Notes: generated from the letters alone by a model not told the origin. DNA of 64,000 nucleotides from Pectobacterium peruviense (GCF_002847345.1 NZ_LXFV01000006.1:1-64000); one strand, 5' to 3'; numbered from the stretch's first letter, positions 1 to 10,336 are shown. Made by a program: numbers and translations.

Positions 1-46
1 GTTACTCCCGCTCGGTGACCTTTATCAGCAACCTTAAAACGGGAGA

Positions 47-2416
47 TTACCAACGATAGCTGACATTCGCGCTAACGTTACGGCCTTCGCCGTAGTAGCA
101 CCAGTAGTTACAGGCGCTGACATACTCACGGTTTGTCAGATTAGTGGCATTAACCTGCAACCGCCAGTCTTTGCTGAAATCATAGGCAATCATCGCATCC
201 CACAGCGTATAAGCCGGAACCCTCATATCCGCCGTATTGGCTATGTCACCGTAAGAACTGCCAACATATCGCACGCCACTACCGATACTTAACCCTTCCA
301 GTTTGCCGTTAAAGGCATAGGTTGCCCAGCCAGACACGATTTGCTCAGGCAGTCCCGGAAGACGTTTGCCTACTTCGCCAACGGAACCGGATTTAGTCGT
401 CTCCACTTCGTTGTAAGTATAGTTTGCCGTCAGCGTCAGACCGGTATAAACCTCACCGCTCAATTCCAATTCGAGGCCGCGTGAACGTGCTTCACCCGCC
501 TGAATAGTCAGACTCGGGTTTTTAGGATCCGTCGTTTTAACGTTTTTCTGTTCCAGATTAAACAAGGCAGCAGACGCATAACCGTTAAAACCTTCCGGCG
601 TATATTTCACGCCAACTTCCGTCTGTTGGCCTTCTTCTGGCACATAAGGACGTTCGTAACCATCCCGGCCCGACACCGGCAAGAACGATTCCGAGTAGCT
701 GATGTAAGGGGAAATTCCGTTATCAAACAGATACATTACCCCAGCAGTCTTGGTGAATTTGGTATCGTCGGTGCGGGTATCCGCGCCTGATGACAAATTA
801 CGGTCGCGAGACTTCGCCACATCGTAACGTCCACCCAGTAAGAAGATCAGACGCTCGTCATATTTGATCTGATTCTGAACGTAGTAACCGGTCTGATGGC
901 GTCCAGAGCGGTGATCGAACAACTGGCTGTCCGGTGACGTGTAGTTACCGTAGACCGGATTAAAGATATCGATAGGGGCACCAAAGGAGTACAGATTCCC
1001 ATCGCGGCTTTGCGCATTGGCGCGGCGATAGTCAAACCCGAGCAACAGGGTGTTTTCAATATCTTCCCACTGCCATTCCCCTACTAAGCGGTTATCCGTG
1101 GCCCAGTTTTGCGCAAAGCCGTCGCGGTAGGTCAACCCACGATTAGCATGACGCGCATCAGCCATACTCAGCGCATAAGCATTACGCAGATCCAAATTAA
1201 GGTAGGCGTAGTTCAGGTTCTGGTGGAACGTCCAGGTGTCATTCAGATGATGCGTGAACTCATAACCCAGAGTGAACTGCCGGGTATCATGGCGGTTCAT
1301 TCCCGGTTCACCCAGCGATGTTTTATAGCCAACTTTGCCAAACGGCGTGCCATGTAATGTACCGTACGGCAGCTTAAAGCCGTTGGTCGTGTCCGAGTTA
1401 GTATCCATGTAGCTGGCTAATACGGTCAGTTCCGTGTCTTCTCCGAGGAACGTGACGCTCGGAGCCAGGTAAAGTCGCTTACTCTTCGAGAAATCCATCT
1501 CACCCGAGGTATCGCGAGCCAGCGCGACAACGCGATACAGCACCGAGCCATCATCATTTAACGGACCCGCACTGTCGACGGCCAGATGGCGATAGTCGTT
1601 AGAACCGTATTCCAGCTCCACTTTTCCCTGCGGCAGACGCGTCGGTCGTTTGGTGATGACATTAACCAGGCCGCCCGGCGGGTTTTGTCCGTACAGGACA
1701 GAGGCTGGGCCTTTCAGCACTTCGATACGCTCGACGCCGAACGGTTCAATCTGCTGACCATAGAATCCATCTTCATTCAGCGTAGCCAGACCATTTTGGA
1801 ACCGAGATTGATCGCTAAATCCACGAATAGTCACCCATTCAGCCTTGTTATCCGGCCCATATGGCGTCGCCAGAATACCGCTGCTGTAGCGCAGCGCCTG
1901 ATCGATTTTTTGCGCCCCGCGCTCTTCGATCTGTTTCTCTGTCACAACGGCAACCGCACGCGGCGTCTCTGAAATGGGTACATCCAACTTCATCGCAGTA
2001 TTCGGTGGAGCAGTAACGACAATTCGATCGTTTTTAGCGCCAACAGGTGCAGAAACGGGTACTGGCTCACCCGCCGCGCGCGGCACTAGCGTCACACTGC
2101 CATCAGCACTGTACTGTGCACTGAGGCCGCTATTGCTGAGAATCTGCTGGAAACCCTGCTCAACGCTGTAGTTCCCCTGTAACCCCGCACCGCGTTTACC
2201 CGCCACTAATGCTGGATCGTAAGAAAGTAATACGCCAGCCTGTTGGGCAAATTGATTAAGCACCTGATTGAGCGGGCCGGACGACACCGCGTATTGTTGA
2301 ACGGATACCGCAGATGCAGCATAGACCGCCGCCATTGGCAGCACTGAAGCAAACGATGCCCCAAGTACCCCGGCACGTAAAATACGAGCCAACAGGTGGG
2401 TACGGAATGTAACCAT
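47..2416 (-). CDS. TonB-dependent siderophore receptor with N-terminal STN signalling domain
   Basis: Outer-membrane receptor of 789 residues for TonB-driven uptake of a ferric siderophore. A signal peptide (about residues 1-34, ending near VYA) is followed by an STN domain (about 48-110), a plug (about 140-255, with SETPRAVAVVT and VTIRGFS) and a 22-strand-type barrel ending in the aromatic SYRW. The C-terminal cysteine pair in NYWCYYGEGRN resembles hydroxamate receptors of the FhuA/FoxA/FhuE group; the ligand is inferred, not shown. The start ATG has AGGGGA seven bases upstream. STN domains usually pass a signal to an inner-membrane FecR-type anti-sigma factor, but no fecI/fecR pair is seen here. 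I could not find a convincing Fur box directly upstream. Confidence 0.93.
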   Translation of the reverse strand: MVTFRTHLLARILRAGVLGASFASVLPMAAVYAASAVSVQQYAVSSGPLNQVLNQFAQQAGVLLSYDPALVAGKRGAGLQGNYSVEQGFQQILSNSGLSAQYSADGSVTLVPRAAGEPVPVSAPVGAKNDRIVVTAPPNTAMKLDVPISETPRAVAVVTEKQIEERGAQKIDQALRYSSGILATPYGPDNKAEWVTIRGFSDQSRFQNGLATLNEDGFYGQQIEPFGVERIEVLKGPASVLYGQNPPGGLVNVITKRPTRLPQGKVELEYGSNDYRHLAVDSAGPLNDDGSVLYRVVALARDTSGEMDFSKSKRLYLAPSVTFLGEDTELTVLASYMDTNSDTTNGFKLPYGTLHGTPFGKVGYKTSLGEPGMNRHDTRQFTLGYEFTHHLNDTWTFHQNLNYAYLNLDLRNAYALSMADARHANRGLTYRDGFAQNWATDNRLVGEWQWEDIENTLLLGFDYRRANAQSRDGNLYSFGAPIDIFNPVYGNYTSPDSQLFDHRSGRHQTGYYVQNQIKYDERLIFLLGGRYDVAKSRDRNLSSGADTRTDDTKFTKTAGVMYLFDNGISPYISYSESFLPVSGRDGYERPYVPEEGQQTEVGVKYTPEGFNGYASAALFNLEQKNVKTTDPKNPSLTIQAGEARSRGLELELSGEVYTGLTLTANYTYNEVETTKSGSVGEVGKRLPGLPEQIVSGWATYAFNGKLEGLSIGSGVRYVGSSYGDIANTADMRVPAYTLWDAMIAYDFSKDWRLQVNATNLTNREYVSACNYWCYYGEGRNVSANVSYRW

Positions 2417-3164
2417 TATTTATCCCCTATCGCATAAGAAACGCTTGTTTTCAGAAGCTATGCCAATTGAGAGAGTAAAAAGGGGAACTAAAAATCGAAA
2501 AATAATTAAAGTAAGCGTTATGAATCAGAAATATTACGGAAATTGCGTTGCCGATATTGGTAAACCCATGTGCAGAAATACCATTAACTATAAAAAACCA
2601 ACGTCGAATTTTATCAAAAAGTGCTATATGTCGATAAGCGTGGCATCGGCTCGACCTCATCAATAATTAGACGAGAGTCTATTTATTCATTTGTCATCCA
2701 TCATGATTCAACGCACTAAAAATAAAGAAAATTTTCAGAGCTTATTATCAATGATTAATAAACCGTGTTGCCTAAAGGAATAATCCAAAAAAAGGCAGAA
2801 GGAAAAGAGAATAGGCAAGGAGAAAGGCGGGATGATATCGAAACGTTTCGCTGTTTATTTTAAAGAGGCATACTATATGCAATAAAATAGTTAACTCTCT
2901 ATTTTTCTTAACTTTTCACACCATGGTGATTAATAAAAACGTTTTTTATTCTCCATGCACGAAAAATTGGTGCTGCTTTATCGTTCTACTGGCCGCCAGT
3001 GGGTAATCAGAGAATAACCAACGCAATCGATTGCTGTTGATAAAACGATGCTAAATCAGCAATAACAACGTTATCAATAACAACAATTTGTCTTTTGTCG
3101 TTATTTTCCACTGGAAAGTATACGTATCTACTCTTCCGGCCAGATAATCTACAATGACTCAAGC
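2417..3164. other. AT-rich intergenic stretch without a supported gene
   Basis: This 748-base stretch holds only short open frames without good ribosome sites. It should contain the promoter of the siderophore receptor and the 3' end of the PAS gene transcript. Visible structure consists of a perfect 12-base palindrome at 2839-2850, a near-palindrome around 2932-2950 (AATAAAAAC/GTTTTTTATT) and a 13-base palindrome ACTGGCCGCCAGT at 2988-3000. None can be assigned to a known regulator with confidence. Confidence 0.5.
2839..2850. promoter_or_regulatory. Perfect palindrome CGAAACGTTTCG, LacI-family-like operator
   Basis: A perfect 12-base palindrome with the central CG and AAACGTTT core seen in many LacI/GalR-family operators. 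It lies about 420 bases upstream of the siderophore receptor start and downstream of the PAS gene, so its target is not obvious. Assignment to a regulator is inference only. Confidence 0.25.
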
Positions 3165-3557
3165 TTATGAAGCCAAGTTTGTCGAAGGCTCAACCGCATC
3201 CTGATTCAGGATCAGCAGAGAAAGCACTCGATTCTCAACGTTCAGCTTAGAAAAAGACAGCGTACTTAACTGCTTTTTAGTAAAGCCATCAGACAGCAGA
3301 TCCGAGACCACGCGTGTACTCAACACGTTGGAATTGGTCATAAAGTCGTGATAGGCAAACTTCACGTTAATAGGGAGTACATCATCAATTGAGACGGGCG
3401 TATTCATTTCAGCACGCAATCCAAAATGGGCGTTGAAGGCAGAATTCGCGCAGACGACCTTACATTTTTCGTCAATCACCGCCACAGCACGCCGATCATT
3501 CTGAACTGGTTGAGAGAGCATGCCTAAAATCTCATTCCGGCCAAATATCAGACTCAT
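3165..3557 (-). CDS. Small PAS-domain-only protein
   Basis: A 130-residue protein. Residues about 20-60 (AVAVIDEKCKVVCANSAFNA) carry the start of a PAS fold: the beta strands and the N-A-F motif typical of a PAS core. There is no kinase, cyclase, GGDEF or DNA-binding output domain, no signal peptide and no membrane segment, so it is predicted to be cytoplasmic. The start is well supported by AGAGGAAACA just before the ATG. It stands alone between two long intergenic regions, with a 20-base palindrome at 3600-3619 in its upstream region. A stand-alone PAS protein could be a sensor acting through a partner or the remnant of a longer regulator; no function is claimed. Confidence 0.75.
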   Translation of the reverse strand: MSLIFGRNEILGMLSQPVQNDRRAVAVIDEKCKVVCANSAFNAHFGLRAEMNTPVSIDDVLPINVKFAYHDFMTNSNVLSTRVVSDLLSDGFTKKQLSTLSFSKLNVENRVLSLLILNQDAVEPSTNLAS

Positions 3558-3599
3558 TGTTTCCTCTGCATCATGCTATGTAAAAAGATATCTCACAGC

Positions 3600-3619
3600 G
3601 TGCCATGACGTCACGGCAC
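3600..3619. promoter_or_regulatory. 20-base near-perfect palindrome upstream of the PAS gene
   Basis: GTGCCATGACGTCACGGCAC pairs with itself except for one position pair and is centred on TGACGTCA. It lies about 43 bases before the ATG of the PAS gene, where a repressor or activator site would act. The cognate protein is unknown. Confidence 0.4.
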
Positions 3620-3642
3620 ACCATTGATAAGCAATCAACCTA

Positions 3643-4259
3643 CCGGAATTTAAAAGGTTTCCGGACTAATAGTGTTCTTCCCAACCCCAGAAAATCACCT
3701 AATGAAAATAGTGAATTTCGCTAACCGGAACCGTTTATCGGTTCTCTGGTTACCGGGGCTCAAACATCTGCCGCCTTACTCAGCGTCAGTGATGTTGGGT
3801 ATATCTATGTTATTTATTTTTGGAAACCGGATATTTCTGAATAAGACACAAAAAATAACACTTCACTTTTCTTTTTGTTAGCGGCTAGCACACAGCATCT
3901 TTACCCATTTTAAGAAGGCCCACATCTGTGCTGTGGAACCCACCTAGAGTGTAGATTATTCACACTTATCTGCTCGTTGATAATCAGATAAATCTATTTC
4001 ATTAATAGCCTACATATAATTAACAACTAGAACAAAATTTCAACACACAGACCACTACTGAACGCGCTAAATAGCTGGCTCACGTAGGAATATACTCTGA
4101 ACAGGTTTTTTACTATCGGCTGAATAAGCGGGATCTTTATGCCTTTTGATCGTAAAGGGCGATCAAAAACTTGATAACAATAGATATAATCTATTGAAAA
4201 CAATGAATTGATCGTTAATGACATTATAACAGCCTACATAATTCTGCTGACTTTCATAT
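3643..4259. other. Intergenic stretch between the PAS gene and acs
   Basis: No gene is supported here. An open frame at 3672-3881 (+) has no ribosome site or recognisable family. Small hairpins are visible at 3643-3664 (CCGGAA/TTCCGG) and 3728-3744 (GAACCG, loop TTTAT, CGGTTC). The right part presumably belongs to the acs promoter region. A small RNA cannot be excluded, but there is no clear promoter-terminator pair. Confidence 0.4.
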
Positions 4260-4275
4260 TGTGACATACATCACT
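4260..4275 (+). promoter_or_regulatory. CRP-type site upstream of acs
   Basis: TGTGA-CATACA-TCACT matches the CRP consensus TGTGA-N6-TCACA with one mismatch. It lies about 185-200 bases before the acs start. In E. coli acs is activated by CRP from upstream sites, so a role in catabolite control of acetate use is likely. A second weaker palindrome (4363-4382, TTGCGTGATCAATCGCGCAA) lies closer to the gene and does not fit CRP. Confidence 0.65.
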
Positions 4276-4459
4276 TATCGCATTTTGGCTATCACGAAAA
4301 AACTGCCTACTTTCTGAACCAAAAGACTATCTTTTAAGTAACGCTTCATTGCTTTTCCTGCATTGCGTGATCAATCGCGCAAAAAAGAAACAAAGATAAC
4401 AGGTTAACTACAATTAACCATTATTTGACATAGCATTAACATGTTTAAGGAGAAGCGCT

Positions 4460-6421
4460 ATGACACAACATAATAAACACGCCATTCCCGCCGCTATTGC
4501 GGAAAATGCACTGATAAATGCCCAGCAATACGAAAATATGTATCGGCTGTCCGTTGACGATCCCGCCGCCTTTTGGGGTGAACAGGGAAAGATCGTCGAT
4601 TGGATAAAACCCTATGAAACGATCAAGAACACCTCATTCGACCCTGGCCATATCCGTATTCGTTGGTTTGAAGACGGTACATTAAATGTGGCAGCAAATT
4701 GTCTGGATCGCCATCTGGCCGAGCGTGGCGATCAAACCGCCATCATCTGGGAAGGGGATGACGCAACCGAAAGTAAAAAAGTCACCTATCGTGAGCTGCA
4801 TCAGTCCGTGTGCCGCTTCGCCAATGTGTTGAAGTCACAGGGCGTCAAAAAAGGTGATGTCGTTGCTATTTATATGCCGATGGTGCCGGAAGCCGCTGTC
4901 GCAATGCTGGCCTGTGCCAGAATCGGCGCTATCCACTCGGTGATCTTCGGGGGCTTCTCTCCTGAAGCCATTTCTGGGCGCATCATCGATTCCAGCGCCA
5001 AGCTGGTCATCACCGCCGATGAAGGCATACGCGCCGGGCGTGTGATTCCGCTGAAAAAGAACATTGATGAAGCATTAAAGAACCCGAACGTCACCACCAT
5101 TTCCAGCGTTATCGTTTTCCGCCGTACAGGTAAAATCAATGAATGGCAGGACGGGCGCGATCTGTGGTGGCACGAACTGGTTGAAAAAGCAGACGATCAC
5201 TGTCCACCAGAAGAGATGAATGCGGAAGACCCACTGTTTATCCTTTATACATCAGGTTCGACCGGTAAGCCCAAGGGCGTTCTGCATACCACCGGCGGCT
5301 ATCTGGTTTATGCCGCACTGACCTTCAAGTATGTCTTCGACTACCATCCCGGCGACATCTACTGGTGTACAGCAGACGTTGGCTGGGTTACGGGGCATAG
5401 CTACCTGCTTTATGGTCCGCTGGCATGCGGCGCGATTACGCTGATGTTCGAAGGCGTACCAACCTGGCCGGACGCTAGACGTATGGCGCAAGTGGTCGAT
5501 AAGCATAAGGTCAACATTCTCTATACCGCTCCTACTGCGATCCGCGCATTGATGGCTGAAGGTGACAAGGCGATCGAAGGCACATCGCGCGAATCGCTCA
5601 GGATCATGGGTTCCGTTGGCGAACCGATCAACCCGGAAGCCTGGGAATGGTATTTCAACAAAATCGGCAATGGTAAATGCCCTATCGTCGATACCTGGTG
5701 GCAAACAGAAACGGGCGGTTTCATGATCACCCCGATCCCCGGCGCAATCGAAGCTAAAGCCGGTTCCGCGACGCGCCCATTCTTTGGTGTACAACCTGCA
5801 TTAGTCGACAATCTTGGCAATCCACAGGAAGGCACCAGCGAAGGCAATCTGGTGATTGTGGATTCTTGGCCAGGCCAAGCAAGAACGCTGTTTGGCGATC
5901 ACGATCGCTTTGAGCAAACCTACTTTTCCACCTTCAAAGGCATGTATTTCAGCGGCGACGGCGCGCGCCGTGACGAGGATGGTTATTACTGGATCACCGG
6001 TCGTGTTGACGACGTGCTGAACGTTTCCGGGCACCGTCTGGGGACGGCAGAAATCGAGTCTGCGCTCGTCGCACATCCTAAGATTGCCGAAGCGGCCGTG
6101 GTGGGTATCCCACACCATATGAAAGGGCAGGCCATTTACGCCTATATCACACTAAATCACGGCGAAGAGCCGTCCAGCGAGCTGTATACGGAAGTGCGCA
6201 ATTGGGTGCGTAAGGAAATCGGCCCCATTGCCACACCGGACATCCTGCACTGGACTGACTCCTTACCGAAAACGCGATCCGGCAAAATCATGCGTCGTAT
6301 TTTGCGTAAGATCGCCGCCGGTGACACCAGCAATCTGGGGGATACCTCAACGCTGGCCGATCCTGGCGTCGTCGAAAAACTGCTCGAAGAAAAGCAGGCC
6401 ATGAGTACCGCCTCTCAATAA
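4460..6421 (+). CDS. acs: Acetyl-CoA synthetase
   Basis: AMP-forming acetyl-CoA synthetase of 653 residues (E. coli Acs: 652). It activates acetate with ATP to acetyl-AMP and then to acetyl-CoA in the cytoplasm. Family motifs are all present: the P-loop [10 protein letters not shown] at 264-273, [23 protein letters not shown], and the C-terminal PKTRSGK with Lys609, the lysine whose acetylation inactivates the enzyme in related bacteria. The start follows TAAGGAG. It is the first gene of the acs-yjcH-actP unit; a hairpin lies between acs and yjcH. Confidence 0.98.
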   Translation: MTQHNKHAIPAAIAENALINAQQYENMYRLSVDDPAAFWGEQGKIVDWIKPYETIKNTSFDPGHIRIRWFEDGTLNVAANCLDRHLAERGDQTAIIWEGDDATESKKVTYRELHQSVCRFANVLKSQGVKKGDVVAIYMPMVPEAAVAMLACARIGAIHSVIFGGFSPEAISGRIIDSSAKLVITADEGIRAGRVIPLKKNIDEALKNPNVTTISSVIVFRRTGKINEWQDGRDLWWHELVEKADDHCPPEEMNAEDPLFILYTSGSTGKPKGVLHTTGGYLVYAALTFKYVFDYHPGDIYWCTADVGWVTGHSYLLYGPLACGAITLMFEGVPTWPDARRMAQVVDKHKVNILYTAPTAIRALMAEGDKAIEGTSRESLRIMGSVGEPINPEAWEWYFNKIGNGKCPIVDTWWQTETGGFMITPIPGAIEAKAGSATRPFFGVQPALVDNLGNPQEGTSEGNLVIVDSWPGQARTLFGDHDRFEQTYFSTFKGMYFSGDGARRDEDGYYWITGRVDDVLNVSGHRLGTAEIESALVAHPKIAEAAVVGIPHHMKGQAIYAYITLNHGEEPSSELYTEVRNWVRKEIGPIATPDILHWTDSLPKTRSGKIMRRILRKIAAGDTSNLGDTSTLADPGVVEKLLEEKQAMSTASQ

Positions 6422-6446
6422 CGACCTGACCCAAGCTTTCTCTATT

Positions 6447-6473
6447 CCCGTAAGCCATGACGTGGCTTGCGGG
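6447..6473 (+). other. Intercistronic hairpin between acs and yjcH
   Basis: CCCGTAAGCC and GGCTTGCGGG form a 10-pair stem with one G-U pair and a 7-base loop, not followed by a run of T. It is better explained as an RNA-processing or partial-attenuation structure that sets acs expression apart from yjcH-actP than as a full terminator. Confidence 0.5.
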
Positions 6474-6545
6474 GATGTGGCTGGCGATAAATCAGGTAGC
6501 AACGTTGCGGCAATACTCAACCTAACAGATTACTGGAGACTTACG

Positions 6546-6857
6546 ATGAATGATGCCATTTATCAACGGATTGAAAGTAACCCTCTATTCAGAGAACTGG
6601 TCAACAAGCGACAGCGTTTTGCCGCTTTCCTTTCGCTAATCATGCTGGTGCTTTATGTCGGTTTTATTCTACTGATCGCCTTTGCACCAGGCTGGCTGGG
6701 AACACCGATCGCTCCCGATTCGAGCATTACCCGTGGTATTCCGATTGGCGTGGGATTGATTGTGATTTCCTTCATTCTGACGGGCGTCTATGTGTATCGC
6801 GCTAACGGTGAATTTGATCGCCTGACCAAGCAGTTACTGGATGAGGTAAAGCAATGA
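6546..6857 (+). CDS. yjcH: DUF485 membrane protein YjcH of the acetate operon
   Basis: A 103-residue inner-membrane protein of the DUF485 family with two transmembrane segments (about residues 25-47 and 60-82) flanked by charged ends. The chosen ATG at 6546 follows CTGGAGAC and gives the family length (E. coli YjcH: 104); a longer reading frame starting at 6462 has no ribosome site and runs through the intercistronic hairpin. The stop codon overlaps the actP start (ATGA), suggesting translational coupling. It is always found with ActP-type transporters, where it is thought to be an accessory small subunit. Confidence 0.93.
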   Translation: MNDAIYQRIESNPLFRELVNKRQRFAAFLSLIMLVLYVGFILLIAFAPGWLGTPIAPDSSITRGIPIGVGLIVISFILTGVYVYRANGEFDRLTKQLLDEVKQ

Positions 6858-8512
6858 AAATACGCTTTATGATGCTGTTCGGACTGTTGACGCTACCCGT
6901 GATTGCGTGGGCGGCAGATGCGCTCACGGGGGATGTCCAGCGCCAGCCCTTGAATATTCAGGCTATCGTGATGTTTCTGCTGTTCGTCGGCGGCACGCTG
7001 TATATCACTTACTGGGCGTCGAAGAAAACCCGCTCACGTAGCGACTATTATACGGCTGGCGGCAACATTACCGGTTTCCAGAACGGGCTGGCGATTGCGG
7101 GTGACTACATGTCAGCCGCCTCCTTCCTCGGTATTTCTGCGCTAGTTTATACCTCCGGCTATGACGGCCTGATCTACTCGCTCGGATTTTTGGTCGGCTG
7201 GCCGATTATTCTGTTTCTGATCGCGGAGCGACTACGCAACCTTGGGCGTTACACTTTTGCTGACGTCGCGTCATACCGTCTGAAACAAAACCCCATCCGC
7301 AGCCTCTCTGCCTGTGGTTCGCTGGTGGTCGTGGCGTTATACCTCATCGCACAGATGGTTGGCGCAGGGAAACTCATCGAACTGCTGTTCGGCCTCAACT
7401 ACCATGTAGCCGTGGTACTGGTCGGCATTCTGATGGTGATGTACGTGATGTTTGGCGGCATGCTCGCCACCACATGGGTACAGATTATCAAAGCCGTCCT
7501 GCTGCTATTCGGCGCCACCTTCATGGCGGTCATGGTAATGAAATCCGTCGGATTCAGCTTTGATGCGCTGTTCAAACAGGCGATGGCGGTTCACCCGAAA
7601 GGCGCGGCGATCATGAGCCCCGGCGGACTGGTTTCTGACCCGATATCCGCATTGTCTCTCGGATTAGGGCTGATGTTCGGTACGGCCGGTTTGCCACACA
7701 TTTTGATGCGTTTTTTCACCGTCAGCGATGCCAAAGAGGCCCGAAAAAGCGTGTTCTACGCCACTGGGTTCATGGGCTATTTCTACTTCCTGACCTTCAT
7801 CATCGGCTTCGGCGCTATTCTGCTGGTCAGTGCCAATCCGGCGTTTAAGGACGCGACGGGCGCACTCATCGGTGGGAATAACATGGCGGCAGTGCATCTG
7901 GCCGATGCGGTCGGCGGCAACTTCTTCCTCGGCTTTATCTCCGCCGTGGCCTTTGCCACCATTCTGGCCGTCGTCGCTGGGTTGACGCTGGCGGGCGCCT
8001 CTGCCGTATCCCACGACCTCTATTCTAATGTGATCAAGAAAGGGAAAGCGACAGAACGTGATGAGCTGAAAGTCTCGAAAATCACCGTATTGGTGCTGGG
8101 TGTCGTGGCTATTTCTCTCGGTATCCTGTTTGAGAATCAGAATATCGCGTTCATGGTTGGGTTAGCGTTCTCCATCGCCGCCAGCTGTAACTTCCCCATC
8201 ATTATCATCTCCATGTACTGGTCGAAGCTGACGACACGCGGTGCCATGATTGGTGGTTGGGCAGGGCTGCTGACGGCCGTCATTCTGATGGTTTTAGGGC
8301 CGACAATCTGGGTGAAAATCCTCGGTCACGCCACGCCGATTTATCCTTACGATTATCCAGCGCTATTCTCCATGCTGGTCGCGTTTATCGGTATCTGGTT
8401 CTTCTCCATCACCGATCGTTCCGAAACCGGGCAGCAGGAACGTGCTCGCTTCCATGCACAGTTTGTCCGTTCACAAACCGGCGTCGGCGCTTCAAAAGGC
8501 AGTTCCCACTAA
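6854..8512 (+). CDS. actP: Cation/acetate symporter
   Basis: A 552-residue sodium:solute symporter-family permease (E. coli ActP: 549) for uptake of acetate and other short monocarboxylates such as glycolate. A cleavable signal peptide ([21 protein letters not shown]) precedes about 13 transmembrane helices; the SSS signature [18 protein letters not shown] is present near residues 375-395. The start overlaps the yjcH stop by four bases, so the two are co-translated. The operon captures acetate (ActP) and activates it (Acs). It ends at a strong GC-rich hairpin. Confidence 0.97.
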   Translation: MKIRFMMLFGLLTLPVIAWAADALTGDVQRQPLNIQAIVMFLLFVGGTLYITYWASKKTRSRSDYYTAGGNITGFQNGLAIAGDYMSAASFLGISALVYTSGYDGLIYSLGFLVGWPIILFLIAERLRNLGRYTFADVASYRLKQNPIRSLSACGSLVVVALYLIAQMVGAGKLIELLFGLNYHVAVVLVGILMVMYVMFGGMLATTWVQIIKAVLLLFGATFMAVMVMKSVGFSFDALFKQAMAVHPKGAAIMSPGGLVSDPISALSLGLGLMFGTAGLPHILMRFFTVSDAKEARKSVFYATGFMGYFYFLTFIIGFGAILLVSANPAFKDATGALIGGNNMAAVHLADAVGGNFFLGFISAVAFATILAVVAGLTLAGASAVSHDLYSNVIKKGKATERDELKVSKITVLVLGVVAISLGILFENQNIAFMVGLAFSIAASCNFPIIIISMYWSKLTTRGAMIGGWAGLLTAVILMVLGPTIWVKILGHATPIYPYDYPALFSMLVAFIGIWFFSITDRSETGQQERARFHAQFVRSQTGVGASKGSSH

Positions 8513-8523
8513 TCTCTACCTCT

Positions 8524-8557
8524 AACGGGCCCGCATCTCGCGGGCCCGTTCCTTTCT
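8524..8557 (+). terminator. Hairpin terminator after actP
   Basis: AACGGGCCCGC and GCGGGCCCGTT form an 11-pair perfect stem with a 5-base loop, followed by a weak CCTTTCT tract. It lies between convergent actP and rhiE and may act in both directions. Confidence 0.75.
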
Positions 8558-8590
8558 GAAACCCAACGCTCTAAGTTGCTGAAACGGGGT

Positions 8591-10336
8591 TTACTCCTCG
8601 CTTAACGTCACCACGTCATACATCACACTGCCGCCTTTTAATTGCAGCGTGATCGTGTTGTTGCCTTTTTTCAGGAAACCGGATGACACGGGGATACGCG
8701 CAACGTGATAGCGACCGCTCTGTAGCGCACCGCGATAGATGGCTTTATCGTTGTCGTAAGTTAGTGTCTCCAGCGTGGTGCCGTTTACCATTACCGCCAA
8801 CTGTGGCACGGTTGGCTCGCTCATGCCGCTGTTGCTGGCTGCCGCCAGTGCGATGTTCAGGAAATAGGTTTTCTTTTCAGGTTGTAGAGCAAAGCGGATA
8901 TCCCATTTTCCCGGTTTGGTCTGCGCGTAATACCAGTCGCGCTGGTAGTCACTGCGGCCAATATCGAACGTCAAATTTGCTGGAACCTCATGCTGCCAGC
9001 GGGTGTTGCGTGCCTTATTGCCAAAACGAAATTCGCTCGCCTGCCGATTTGCCTGCCCAATGGCCCAGACAACCGATTCGGCTTTAGGAAGCGTTATCAC
9101 CGGCAGTACTTGCTTATCACCAGAAACGGACAGCATTTGCTCCACCAATATCCCCGGCTGCGTACCGCTGTTAGCGTACACGGCCAGATGGTAATTACCC
9201 GGTCGGACATGAGGAATGGCAAAATTCCCCTGCGAGTCTGTCGTTGCCTGATACGAATAGCCGCGGGTTTGCGCATCAAACGGCTCATCCAATGACGATG
9301 AAAGCACGACGGTGACTGGCTGCTGGCTGGCAACGCGTCCGCTGACCTGCGTGCGATCGATAGGATAACGGGAATCGCTCACCCATTTATACGGCCAATT
9401 GACCGTTTCCGTCAGCGCCTGACGCTGGGCATCCGCCAGCATCTGTTCGGTATCGCCCTCGTTAATGTACAGTAGCCACGGACCATAGAATTTTTTCCAG
9501 CCCGGCGGAGCTTTCATATCCGGTGTGCCAAAGTGCGACCCCGTCATATAGTTCAGAATGATCGCATCCTGATGCACCAACAAATCCTGCTTAAGCGCAT
9601 CGCCAGAGAAATACTCCCGGTTACCGTGAATCAACCATGCGCCCACGCCATTGCCGAAAACACCCCAGAAAGGCGCGGTCCGCATATAACCAGCGAAGTC
9701 ATATTTGGAATAGATACTGCCATCCGGCAGTCGCCAGGTTTCATCCTGCACCTTTGGCGAGGCTTCAAGCTGGCTATAGAGCAGCGGTTTACCCTGACGA
9801 ACACCGCTGTAGAGATGGTCTAACCGTGCAGGATCGAAGCGATAGACATTACGCAGTTCACTGACGTTAACATCCTGACTTCCGCTATTTTCGGCCACCA
9901 CATAACTGTAAAGCCCGCTAACGCCGCGACGCATAATCAGGTGGTATTCGAGCTTTAGCAGCCCACCTCGGTCATCGATATAGGCCACATGCGCCATCTC
10001 ACGATCGTTACGCAGCACTTCCACGCGCTCGGGGACGAAATCTTTGACGCCTTTAACATTGCCATTATTGACATAGCTATTGTTGACATAGTAATCGAGG
10101 TAAGCGCTACGCGTTTTGCTCGGATCGCGCGCCGCACCGGACAGGTTAGTGACGATATTTTTGCCACCCGTTACCATGCTGACCGCGCTGCCATCCTCTC
10201 CGAATGTGACTTTCAGCAAGCCGTTATCCAGAACGGTATTCAAGCCCGAAACGGATAACGACACGGCATTATCCTGCGCACTATAGCTATAGGGTGCCAG
10301 CATGACACCCACCAACAACAAGACAGATCGCTTCAC
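8591..10336 (-). CDS. rhiE: Rhamnogalacturonate lyase, PL4 family
   Basis: Secreted polysaccharide lyase of 581 residues that cleaves the rhamnose-galacturonate backbone of pectin (rhamnogalacturonan I) by beta-elimination. The order is signal peptide (KRSVLLLVGVMLAPYSYSA), a PL4 beta-sandwich catalytic region (about 25-330), an FnIII-like carboxypeptidase-regulatory-type domain (about 340-410) and a C-terminal carbohydrate-binding-like jelly-roll (about 425-580). This matches RhiE of Dickeya, which is exported by the Out type II system. I choose the GTG at 10336 because AGAGGG lies six bases before it; a TTG 33 bases upstream has no ribosome site. It has its own upstream region with a long hairpin and is separated from the export genes by about 330 bases. 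Confidence 0.92.
   Translation of the reverse strand: MKRSVLLLVGVMLAPYSYSAQDNAVSLSVSGLNTVLDNGLLKVTFGEDGSAVSMVTGGKNIVTNLSGAARDPSKTRSAYLDYYVNNSYVNNGNVKGVKDFVPERVEVLRNDREMAHVAYIDDRGGLLKLEYHLIMRRGVSGLYSYVVAENSGSQDVNVSELRNVYRFDPARLDHLYSGVRQGKPLLYSQLEASPKVQDETWRLPDGSIYSKYDFAGYMRTAPFWGVFGNGVGAWLIHGNREYFSGDALKQDLLVHQDAIILNYMTGSHFGTPDMKAPPGWKKFYGPWLLYINEGDTEQMLADAQRQALTETVNWPYKWVSDSRYPIDRTQVSGRVASQQPVTVVLSSSLDEPFDAQTRGYSYQATTDSQGNFAIPHVRPGNYHLAVYANSGTQPGILVEQMLSVSGDKQVLPVITLPKAESVVWAIGQANRQASEFRFGNKARNTRWQHEVPANLTFDIGRSDYQRDWYYAQTKPGKWDIRFALQPEKKTYFLNIALAAASNSGMSEPTVPQLAVMVNGTTLETLTYDNDKAIYRGALQSGRYHVARIPVSSGFLKKGNNTITLQLKGGSVMYDVVTLSEE

Noticed and set aside
2734-2760. Fur box upstream of the siderophore receptor
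   Set aside because: The sequence TTATTATCAATGATTAATAA is AT-rich but matches the Fur consensus poorly and lies more than 300 bases upstream.
3672-3881. A 69-codon open frame in the PAS-acs gap
   Set aside because: No ribosome site, no recognisable domain and a composition like the surrounding noncoding DNA.
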